Positions 32,322 to 39,218 of a stretch of 64,000 nt of DNA are shown here, one piece after another. The stretch is from JANMES01 sp038329865. GTDB taxonomy: Bacteria; Planctomycetota; Phycisphaerae; Tepidisphaerales; Tepidisphaeraceae. Where the stretch lies: assembly GCA_038329865.1 (NCBI GenBank), contig JBBQNK010000004.1:1-64000 (forward strand), in the 5' to 3' direction. A model generated the notes under the pieces. That model did no database searches, was not told where the DNA came from, and saw nothing but the letters and a program-made list of their open reading frames with translations. Position numbers and translations under genes: made by a program. Position 1 is the first letter of the stretch. The number at the start of each line of letters is the position of its first letter.

Positions 32322-32510
32322 TATTGGGGGTTAGGCGTTGGGCGTTAGGCGTTAGGTATTAGGTATTCGGTTCGAATTCGAGTGACGCACGCAGGAATGC
32401 AATAATCCGAAATTCCACGAATCAAATACCAAATACCAAATACCAAATACCTAACGCCCAACGCCCAACGCCCAACGCCTAATACCTAATACCAAATACC
32501 AAATCCCCAA
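32322..32510. repeat. Long inverted repeat of GGCGTTA/GGTATTA heptamers
   Basis: Left arm (about 32322-32370): GGGGGTTAGGCGTTGGGCGT then TAGGCGTTAGGTATTAGGTA. Right arm (about 32428-32510): repeated AAATACCAAATACC then TAACGCCCAACGCCCAACGC and CTAATACCTAATACC. Arms are built of tandem 7-base units, so they can slip and pair in many registers. It separates convergent genes. Confidence 0.85.
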
Positions 32511-32514
32511 CCCC

Positions 32515-33240
32515 TCATCCCTTCCTCTGCGTATCCGCTGGCGGCGGGGAGAGTTCGTCGATGATCCGCTGCAGTCTTGCCTTCTTCGCGTCGGGCGTTT
32601 TTTCAATCACGGCTTTGATGGCGGGGACGGCCTTGGGGCCCATCTCGAGCAGGGCGGCGTCGGCGTGGTCGGCTTCGGTGTCGTCGACGGCGTTCGCCAG
32701 CGTTTCGGCCTGAATTGCAGCTTCTTTTTCATTGAACGCCGCCTCGGACTTGCGGGTGTCGGCGATCTTCGTCTGCAGATCCTTAACTGAATCATCCGTG
32801 ATCTCGTCCTCGCTCAAATGCTGCACGATCACGTACGCGTCGGCGGGTTTTTCGGCCAGATCTTTTCGCTGTGCAAAAGTGCAATCCTTCAAAGGTCGCA
32901 GCAGCAGGATCGCGTTCTTGCCGGCGGTGGGGAGTTCGCCGCACGGGTCGGGCTTGGGCTCGCCGGCGACTTCCGTGGGGATGAATTTGTAGACCGTGAT
33001 CTCCGCATCCACCTTCACTCCGCCGTCAAACACCTGCGTGACTTTCCACGTCGATTCCACCACCGCAAACAGCACGTCCTTAATAACGACCGGATCTTTC
33101 GACGAAACGAACTTGGCCTTCACGATCACTGACGACCACTGCACTGCCCGCTCGTCCAGCTCCGCCCGAAGGCACGCGGGGGCCGGTCGCACATTGAAAA
33201 ACAGCACAAACCCGATCGCGAGGCAAACAAACGTTCGCAT
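32515..33240 (-). CDS. Secreted hypothetical protein
   Basis: 241 residues from the ATG at 33240, preceded by AAAAAGGAG. A signal peptide (RTFVCLAIGFVLFFNVRPAP then a cut near AC) leads into CLRAELDERAVQWSSVIVKA, with strands VLFAVVESTWKVTQVFDGGV and a Cys pair (DPCGELPTAGKN ... LKDCTF), resembling the TIMP/netrin-like beta barrel seen in some bacterial proteins. The second half is charged and helical (Lys/Asp/Glu/Ala-rich) and ends with MGPKAVPAIKAVIEKTPDAK, a HEAT-like helix pair. Function unknown. Confidence 0.7.
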   Translation of the reverse strand: MRTFVCLAIGFVLFFNVRPAPACLRAELDERAVQWSSVIVKAKFVSSKDPVVIKDVLFAVVESTWKVTQVFDGGVKVDAEITVYKFIPTEVAGEPKPDPCGELPTAGKNAILLLRPLKDCTFAQRKDLAEKPADAYVIVQHLSEDEITDDSVKDLQTKIADTRKSEAAFNEKEAAIQAETLANAVDDTEADHADAALLEMGPKAVPAIKAVIEKTPDAKKARLQRIIDELSPPPADTQRKG

Positions 33241-33320
33241 GGCCGCTCCTTTTTGCCGATAACCTTGCCGGGAAATTCGGCAGATTGAGTGTAACTCCGC
33301 ACCGGCCGATGTGAATGGGG

Positions 33321-33326
33321 TATAAT
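33321..33326 (+). promoter_or_regulatory. Candidate -10 box upstream of clpS
   Basis: A perfect TATAAT hexamer 74 bases before the clpS start codon. The matching -35 (around 33298-33303) is poor, so activator dependence or a chance hit is possible. Confidence 0.35.
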
Positions 33327-33399
33327 GGTGAAATCCGCTTGCCCTCGGTCCGGAAGAATTGGATGATCGAGCAAGCAAAAAGTTCGCGAGATATGGCGT

Positions 33400-33747
33400 A
33401 TGTCCGAGCCCGAAAACACTTCCTCTGAATCCGCCGGCCGCGAGAAGCCCGGCAAGAAGCGACGCCGCGCCCGCTTGCCGCAGTACAACGTAGTCTTAAT
33501 GAATGACGAGGAACACTCGCACGAGTACGTGGTGGAGATGCTGCAGTCGATCTTCTCCTACCCGGTCGAGACAGGCTTTCAATTGGCCGACGAAGTCGAC
33601 CGCCGCGGGCAGGTGGTGGTTTACACCGCCCACCGCGAGCATGCCGAGCTAAAGAAAGAGCAGATCGACGAGTTCGGCCGCGACCCGCGGATCGAAGAGT
33701 CGGAAGGCTCGATGAAAGCGATTGTCGAACCCGTGGAAGAAGAGTAG
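33400..33747 (+). CDS. clpS: ATP-dependent Clp protease adaptor ClpS
   Basis: 115 residues. The core PQYNVVLMNDEEHSHEYVVE and MLQSIFSYPVETGFQLADEV then DRRGQVVVYTAHREHAELKK is typical ClpS, which delivers N-degron substrates to ClpA/ClpC. The NDE region and the HREHAE segment line the N-degron pocket. A longer-than-usual basic N-terminal tail (about 27 residues, GREKPGKKRRRARLP) and an acidic C-terminal tail are present. No clpA/clpC gene is near. It is followed by a GGACTTA-type repeat whose first bases overlap the stop codon. Confidence 0.9.
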   Translation: MSEPENTSSESAGREKPGKKRRRARLPQYNVVLMNDEEHSHEYVVEMLQSIFSYPVETGFQLADEVDRRGQVVVYTAHREHAELKKEQIDEFGRDPRIEESEGSMKAIVEPVEEE

Positions 33748-33831
33748 GACTGAGGACTGAGGACTTAGGACTTAGTGAAATGCGCAGAAGGAAGCTTTAC
33801 ACTAAGTCCTAAGTCCTTGGCCCTAAGTCCT
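33746..33831. repeat. GGACTTA-type inverted repeat, copy 3
   Basis: AGGACTGAGGACTTAGGACT on the left, ACTAAGTCCTAAGTCCTTGG CCCTAAGTCCT on the right. The left end overlaps the last base pair of the clpS stop codon; the right end lies 27 bases before the next start codon. Confidence 0.85.
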
Positions 33832-33857
33832 GCTCGCCGCCTGCGGAGGAACCGATC

Positions 33858-35582
33858 ATGCTTCGATCACTTGTTCTCGCATCCTTTTTATCTCTCCCGT
33901 TGATCGGCCTTGCATCGCCGGTGCTGGCGCAAGCGGCGAAGGAAGGACACGAAACCGAATCGGTCGGCGCGAAGCTCGACGCCGAGAAATTCATCGCTGC
34001 CTCCTGCGCGCCGGGGACGAAGCACGAATTCATCATGGTGCCGATGAAAGATGGCACAAAGCTCGCGACTGATGTTTACGTCCCACCCGGCGACGGGCCG
34101 TTCCCGACGATGTTCTTCCGCGGTTATTACAGCCGGGCTAATTCCACCCGCGCGTTCCCGCAGATGAAGGACGGCGGATTTGCCTTGGTCGTTCAGGACG
34201 CGCGCGGCGTGTACGACTCTGAAGGAAAAGGTAAAACCAACCCGCAGGCGTTCGACTACGAAGTCGGCGATTGCGACGACGCCCTCAACTGGATCGCCGC
34301 GCAGAAATGGTCCAACAGCAGAATCGGCATGACGGGCGCCAGCGGCAACGGCGTGGGGCCGTGTGCGGCGTACCTTACGCGAAATCCGCACTTGATCATG
34401 ACTTCGCCGAGCATCTCGTCGCCGAGTCCGATTTACTACTGGGCGTTCATGAACGGCACGCGTCGCGGGCTCTACTCATGGATGCGATACACGGGGCTCG
34501 ACACCAACCCGTTCCCCTCGCCGACGATTCCCACGTTCGATATGGAGAAGTGGAACGCGCTGGTCGAAAAGGCCAAGGGCAACCCGACCGTGCTCACCAA
34601 CTCCACCGGCTGGTACGACATCGCCAGCGAGGCGGCGCTCGATCAGTTCGAACAGTTCGGCCCGACGGGCAAAGTCTTCGTCCGCATCGGCCCCGGCACG
34701 CACGGCGGGAACCTGCTGTTCACCTGGCCGAAATCGAAAGACCCGGCCGGCTTGCGGCGGGCACCGAGCATCACCGATCTGCTGCTCGACAAGGCGAAAG
34801 TACCGGAGAAATCGCAACTGGTTTACTTCGTGATGGGCAATTTTCGCGATCCGACCACGCCGGGCAATTTCCAGAAGACGACCGACGTCTGGCCGGTGCC
34901 GAACACGCCCACCGCCTGGTACCTGCACGCCGGCGGCAAGCTTTCGACTGACAAGCCGACCGAGAAGGACGGCAAGGATTCATCGCAGGCGTACGACTAC
35001 GACCCGAAAAATCCCGCCCCGTCGTACGGCGGCAACTACACCTACATTTCCGGCGTCGCAGCCGATAAGAAAACCCCCACCGGCGCCGGCCCGCAGGACC
35101 AGCGGCCGCTGCTCGATCGCAAAGACGTGCTCCACTTCACCAGCGACGAACTGGCCGAGCCGATCGAAATCACCGGCAAGGTGCGGGCCACGCTCTACGT
35201 TTCAACCGACGTGCCGGACACGGAATTCGTCGTGAAATTCACCGACGTACAACCCGACGGCTACGAAATGATCCTGCGCGAGTCCGCCGTCCTCGGCCGC
35301 TACGCCGAAGAATTCAAAGGCAAGCCCGCCGCGATGGAAAAGGGGAAAATCTACGAGCTGAACCTCGACCTCTGGAGCACCGCCATCCTGCTCGCCAAGG
35401 GCCACAAGCTCGGCGTGATCATCACCAGCAGCAGCAAGGACGCATTCCAGGTGCATCCGAATTCGTTCACGCCGGTCAAGAGCATCGACGGCGCCCCGAC
35501 GGCCCATCAGCAGGTACATTTCTCGGCCGATCACCCGTCACACATTACGCTGCCGGTGGTGCCGGTGGATGAGGCGAAGTAG
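33858..35582 (+). CDS. Secreted CocE/NonD (X-Pro dipeptidyl-peptidase-like) alpha/beta hydrolase
   Basis: 574 residues. Signal peptide LRSLVLASFLSLPLIGLASP with cleavage near VLA-QA. The alpha/beta hydrolase domain starts KDGTKLATDVYVPPGDGPFP; RGVYDSEGK and the nucleophile elbow GMTGASGNGVG (Ser in GASGNG) follow, with the conserved acid/His region around GPGTHGGNLLF. The C-terminal jelly-roll domain (YDPKNPAPSYGGNYTY, FTSDELAEPIEITGKVRATL, DLWSTAILLAKGHKLGVIIT) is that of PepX_C. The family cuts acyl or proline dipeptide bonds, including cocaine esterase and glutaryl acylase. Substrate unknown; exported, so probably for nutrient scavenging. The last residues HPSHITLPVVP are typical of the family end. 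Confidence 0.88.
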   Translation: MLRSLVLASFLSLPLIGLASPVLAQAAKEGHETESVGAKLDAEKFIAASCAPGTKHEFIMVPMKDGTKLATDVYVPPGDGPFPTMFFRGYYSRANSTRAFPQMKDGGFALVVQDARGVYDSEGKGKTNPQAFDYEVGDCDDALNWIAAQKWSNSRIGMTGASGNGVGPCAAYLTRNPHLIMTSPSISSPSPIYYWAFMNGTRRGLYSWMRYTGLDTNPFPSPTIPTFDMEKWNALVEKAKGNPTVLTNSTGWYDIASEAALDQFEQFGPTGKVFVRIGPGTHGGNLLFTWPKSKDPAGLRRAPSITDLLLDKAKVPEKSQLVYFVMGNFRDPTTPGNFQKTTDVWPVPNTPTAWYLHAGGKLSTDKPTEKDGKDSSQAYDYDPKNPAPSYGGNYTYISGVAADKKTPTGAGPQDQRPLLDRKDVLHFTSDELAEPIEITGKVRATLYVSTDVPDTEFVVKFTDVQPDGYEMILRESAVLGRYAEEFKGKPAAMEKGKIYELNLDLWSTAILLAKGHKLGVIITSSSKDAFQVHPNSFTPVKSIDGAPTAHQQVHFSADHPSHITLPVVPVDEAK

Positions 35583-35602
35583 GGCGCAAACAGGCACCGT
35601 GG

Positions 35603-36226
35603 TCACTGCTTCAGATCGTGTGGCGCGCCGAACTGCTTCCATTCGCCGTGGCTGAGAGCGAGTGACATCGCATCTCCAAACATGTCGAGCTTGTATCCGT
35701 CTGATTCAAGACGCAACATCGACACGCCCATCGAATTGATGCCAAGAGGCTCATCCCAATGGACATTCCCGTGTGAGGTAACGACGTAAAGCTTTTGCTC
35801 AGTAGCACTTTTCGCTTCCATGGTGAGGAAGATCCGCATAAAAGGCTCTCTTCCGGCGTGCGATTGGTTGTAATCAATAACTTTTTTGAGTGCGTCGGCG
35901 TTCGTCCGAAGATTCTCAATGCTACCACGGGTGGAAATCGATTCGATATCATCCAAGGTTTTCGCAGCCTTCCAACGCATACGCAATTTCAAATATGGCT
36001 CGGCCGATGCCATTCGATTGGGGACTGAATTTTCGACGCTATATCCGTCGCCAAAAAATTCCGAGTGAAACTTCACCGGGCCGTCGGGCATGGAAAATTC
36101 GCCATCGACGACAGTAGGAGGAACGATCCGCGTCGCGCGAAGTACCAGCCAAGTCACGGCCAATGCAATAATCACCGCGCAAAACATAAGTGCAGACACG
36201 GCGGTGAAAAAACGTGGTTTTGACAT
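35603..36226 (-). CDS. Hypothetical protein with one N-terminal membrane helix
   Basis: 207 residues from the ATG at 36226. One membrane helix (FFTAVSALMFCAVIIALAVT then WLVLRA) is followed by an extracytoplasmic region without recognised family: PPTVVDGEFSMPDGPVKFHS and later IFLTMEAKSATEQKLYVVTS. GC content looks lower than in neighbouring genes, which may point to transfer, but this was not measured. The longer in-frame extension towards 36880 is antisense-like shadow over the FHA gene and is rejected. Confidence 0.6.
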   Translation of the reverse strand: MSKPRFFTAVSALMFCAVIIALAVTWLVLRATRIVPPTVVDGEFSMPDGPVKFHSEFFGDGYSVENSVPNRMASAEPYLKLRMRWKAAKTLDDIESISTRGSIENLRTNADALKKVIDYNQSHAGREPFMRIFLTMEAKSATEQKLYVVTSHGNVHWDEPLGINSMGVSMLRLESDGYKLDMFGDAMSLALSHGEWKQFGAPHDLKQ

Positions 36227-36255
36227 TGTGATCCGACTCGAACCGCAATGATAAA

Positions 36256-37011
36256 TCAAGCTGCCTTCAAAATCCCCAGCATCGCGATCCATGGCGTGAT
36301 CCGGTATGCAGTCCGCAGTACGCGGTTGACGCGGCGGCGGACTTTTGTCTTGTCTCGCTGGTGCTTGCGGAAGGAGTGGAGCACGTCGGCGTTCACCTGG
36401 AGTGAGAGGCAGACGCCGCCAGGGTGTTGCGGGCGTTGGCGGGGGCGGTCGATGGTGGCGGCCGTCTCGGTGCGCTTCACCGGCTTGCGGCTTTCGGCAT
36501 AGATGCTGTCCCAACTGCTGCTGGCGATTTCTTCGAGCATCTCGTGGATCTTCTCGCGCTCGTACGCCTCCGGCAGCGGCGGGGCGGGGCGCGGGTTGGC
36601 GAATCGGCCGGGAAGATCGAGCGGCTCGGATTCCAGCGTCATGCCCCATACGGTGCCTTCGAGCGATTCGATCGGATCCGTCGGCCGAGGCTTGCGGGCG
36701 CCTTCGGCCAGCGCGGGGGGCATTTCGTCGATGTAAAACTTGATGAGCGTGTTCCCCATCCGCAGCGTATCGCCGTCGCGCAGGGTGTGCTTGTCGATCC
36801 GGCTGCCGTCGATGATCGTGCCGTTCTTGCTGTGCAGATCGGAAACGGTCCACTCGTCGCCCGCGCGATCGATCCGGCAATGCGAGCGCGACAGGAGAAT
36901 ATCACGCACGACCAGCATGCAATCCGGGCTGCGACCGATGGTTGTCATCTCGTCAGCAAGGGCTTGGCGAGCGATGATCTGCCCGCGATTGTAGACGACG
37001 AGATAGGCCAT
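36256..37011 (-). CDS. FHA-domain protein
   Basis: 251 residues. The first ~95 residues form a forkhead-associated domain: IGRSPDCMLVVRDILLSRSH then CRIDRAGDEWTVSDLHSKNG TIIDGSRI contains the phosphothreonine-binding GR, SRxH and NG signatures. The remainder is charged and basic, with no further domain, and ends in a short hydrophobic segment (RITPWIAMLGILKAA). FHA proteins read kinase-dependent phosphorylation, so it may belong to the signalling set that includes kinases such as the one at 7889, by inference. The ATG at 37011 lies near the end of a region preceding an inverted repeat. Confidence 0.88.
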   Translation of the reverse strand: MAYLVVYNRGQIIARQALADEMTTIGRSPDCMLVVRDILLSRSHCRIDRAGDEWTVSDLHSKNGTIIDGSRIDKHTLRDGDTLRMGNTLIKFYIDEMPPALAEGARKPRPTDPIESLEGTVWGMTLESEPLDLPGRFANPRPAPPLPEAYEREKIHEMLEEIASSSWDSIYAESRKPVKRTETAATIDRPRQRPQHPGGVCLSLQVNADVLHSFRKHQRDKTKVRRRVNRVLRTAYRITPWIAMLGILKAA

Positions 37012-37113
37012 GTAGGTTGGATTGTTATCGAGCCGCGACGCCGCTTTGCGTCAATTTTCACAGCCTTGTCCGATAAAGTCGCAAGGGATTGAAATTGTCA
37101 AAAAACCGCGGAA

Positions 37114-37229
37114 GAATTTACCACGGAGGGCACAGAGAACACGGAGAGAGAATGGAGAAATCAAGAGAGGACATTTCTGCCGTTCTCTGAATTCCCTCCG
37201 TGTTCTCTGTGGCCTCTGTGGTAAATTCT
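37114..37229. repeat. Long inverted repeat with CACAGAG units
   Basis: Left arm GAATTTACCACGGAGGGCAC then AGAGAACACGGAGA; right arm TCCGTGTTCTCTGTGGCCTC then TGTGGTAAATTC. Similar in vocabulary to the repeat at 12880. It lies between the divergent FHA and gluzincin genes. Confidence 0.85.
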
Positions 37230-37268
37230 CTTCGATTCATGCAACACTTTTCCAGCCGGGGCGTCACA

Positions 37269-38132
37269 ATGATCATGATGCGATCATCTCTGCTCTACCT
37301 GGCGGCCGTGCTGATTTGTTTCGGATCGATCGCCCGCGCCGCCGAGCCAACGCTTGCTGAAAAGACGCAGGCGCTCGCCGATGAATGGGCGGCGAAATTC
37401 AAGGCCGAAGGATTCCACGTCACCGTCACGCCGCAGTTTGTGATCGCGGGGAATATGGGCGATGCCGCGCTGGCGAGGTATCGCGATCACACGATCGTCG
37501 GGGCACAGAAGGCGCTGAGCGCGCTCTACTTCAAGAAGCCGATCGAGCAGCCGATTCTGATCTTGCTCTTCGACGACGCCGACACCTACAAGCGGCTAGC
37601 CGACAAATGGTTTGATTACCGCGACGTGCCGCACTTTGGCTTCTACATGAACTCCAGGCATGCGATGTTGATGAACATCACCACCGGCGGCGGCACGCTG
37701 GTGCATGAGCTTACGCACGCGATGATCGCCCCGGACTTTCCCGACGTGCCCGACTGGTTCAATGAAGGGCTCGCGAGCCTGTACGAGCAATCGAGCATGC
37801 AGAATAACACGATCGTCGGCCTGCCGAACTGGCGACTGCCGGCGTTGCAGAAGGCCATCAAGGAAAACACGCTCCGGCCGCTGCAGGAACTGATCGAAGA
37901 CAAGGATTTTCGAGACGCCAAACTCACCGGCATCAACTACACGCAGGCGCGCTACCTCATGCATTATTTACAGGACAAGGGCCAACTCACGACCTACTAC
38001 AAAGCCTTCCGCGACGGCCACGAGAAAGACCCGACCGGCCTTGCGACGTTGAAGACGCTGATTGCGCCGAAGTCGCTGGAGGATTTCGAGAAGGAATGGC
38101 GTGCGTGGGTGCTGACGTTGAAGTACGAGTAA
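37269..38132 (+). CDS. Secreted gluzincin-type metallopeptidase (DUF1570-like)
   Basis: 287 residues from ATG 37269. Signal peptide RSSLLYLAAVLICFGSIARA. The zinc motif HELTH occurs in GGGTLVHELTHAMIAPDFPD, followed 24 residues later by the third ligand Glu in WFNEGLASLYEQS, the gluzincin pattern. The flanking VPDWFNEGLASLYE and LMHYLQDKGQLTTYYKAFRD match the peptidase MA-like/DUF1570 family. The protein is thus probably an exported zinc protease of unknown target. The SD is weak. Confidence 0.85.
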   Translation: MIMMRSSLLYLAAVLICFGSIARAAEPTLAEKTQALADEWAAKFKAEGFHVTVTPQFVIAGNMGDAALARYRDHTIVGAQKALSALYFKKPIEQPILILLFDDADTYKRLADKWFDYRDVPHFGFYMNSRHAMLMNITTGGGTLVHELTHAMIAPDFPDVPDWFNEGLASLYEQSSMQNNTIVGLPNWRLPALQKAIKENTLRPLQELIEDKDFRDAKLTGINYTQARYLMHYLQDKGQLTTYYKAFRDGHEKDPTGLATLKTLIAPKSLEDFEKEWRAWVLTLKYE

Positions 38133-38160
38133 GGTGACGAAATTCGTGCATGACTTTCTT

Positions 38161-38295
38161 CGGTAGGACAGACATTCCTGTCTGTCACGAAGCGAGGTAC
38201 GCCTCGATTCGTCCGCGGATGCGCGATGTATCGTCAGAAGGGTACGGACGAACGCGTACGTTCGCCCGTGACAGACAGGAATGTCTGTCCTACCG
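38161..38295 (+). repeat. Dispersed long inverted repeat, copy D
   Basis: The cleanest full copy: CGGTAGGACAGACATTCCTG at the left and CAGGAATGTCTGTCCTACCG at the right are exact inverses. Interior GAAGCGAGGTACGCCTCGAT in the same orientation as copies A and C. It lies between convergent genes (gluzincin and DUF998-like) and could serve as a bidirectional transcript end. Confidence 0.9.
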
Positions 38296-38314
38296 AAATA
38301 AATTCGCATTTCGA

Positions 38315-39040
38315 TCAAGATGACGCAGGCGGTTGACTGTGCTGCATTGCGTCCGACCGCCGCAGCAGCCGATCGGCTGCCAGGGTTTGCCAGCCGATCG
38401 CCAGGATCGCGCTGTACACGATGATTTTCTGCCCCACGACCTGAATCACCCGGCCCTGCGGCGTGTGCGGTTTCGGGCCATATACCAGCAGAACCGTGTA
38501 CCCCAGCAGCAGGCCCGCCAGCACGGCGAAGACGACGGCGAAGCGTCGCGGCATCGATTTTTCACGCCACATCAACACCGCCGCCAGCACCACCGCGACG
38601 AACAGCAGGCGGAAGGTCCAGACGACGATCACCAGGTGCACCGGCAGGCTTTTGTTCCACGGCGTCGCGGCCACGCCGACAAAACCAATCCCCACCAGCA
38701 GCCCGAGCATCGCCGCGATCCGGCTCACGCGCCGCGCGAAGGCGTTCTCGCGATGAAAGTGCTGCATCGCCCAGAAGAACCCAGCCGTGCTCGAAGCGGC
38801 GGCGGTCATGGCGCAGATGAAGAGCAGCATCGGCAGGCGGTTGGTCGCTCCCGTGGGCGTGCGCGTGCCGCCCAGGTCGCTGAAGAAGTTGTTGAAAAAC
38901 TCGTAATGCTTGAGCGAGTGGTCGAATTGTGTCCCGCCGGTGAAGAGAAACATCGCCAGCAAGGTCAGCGCGACAAAAGCGCCGCACCCGAGTGCGACAA
39001 GGCGGAAGGCGATCGTGTGGCGGGTTGAAGACGATGACAT
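38315..39040 (-). CDS. DUF998-like multi-pass membrane protein
   Basis: 241 residues with about six membrane helices. The N-terminal part FNNFFSDLGGTRTPTGATNR matches the DUF998 pattern in which a conserved S-D-L-G motif sits after the first helix. Later helices: FICAMTAAASSTAGFFWAMQ, IAAMLGLLVGIGFVGVAATP and FRLLFVAVVLAAVLMW. No function is known for the family. It diverges from aconitase. Confidence 0.7.
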   Translation of the reverse strand: MSSSSTRHTIAFRLVALGCGAFVALTLLAMFLFTGGTQFDHSLKHYEFFNNFFSDLGGTRTPTGATNRLPMLLFICAMTAAASSTAGFFWAMQHFHRENAFARRVSRIAAMLGLLVGIGFVGVAATPWNKSLPVHLVIVVWTFRLLFVAVVLAAVLMWREKSMPRRFAVVFAVLAGLLLGYTVLLVYGPKPHTPQGRVIQVVGQKIIVYSAILAIGWQTLAADRLLRRSDAMQHSQPPASS

Positions 39041-39218
39041 ACGCGTACAAAGCCGGAGCGAATCGATTGTAGTGGCCTGCCCGAGCGACGTTCAAGTGAG
39101 TTTAATCTTCAACCGAATGGCAATTCAGGCAGACTTTCCGCTAAAGGCCGATATTGGCTTGAGGCACACGCCCGCGGCGCATAAGATGACCCTTTCGACG
39201 TTTAACAAAGAAAACCCT

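Noticed and set aside
32322..32510. CRISPR array suspicion from repeated ACCAAAT units
   Set aside because: Units are 7 bases, directly adjacent and mirrored in the opposite arm; no spacers and no cas genes.
36226..36880. Extension of the hypothetical protein at 35603 up to 36880
   Set aside because: It overlaps the FHA gene on the same strand in another frame, and an ATG directly before the membrane helix (36226) gives a sensible start.
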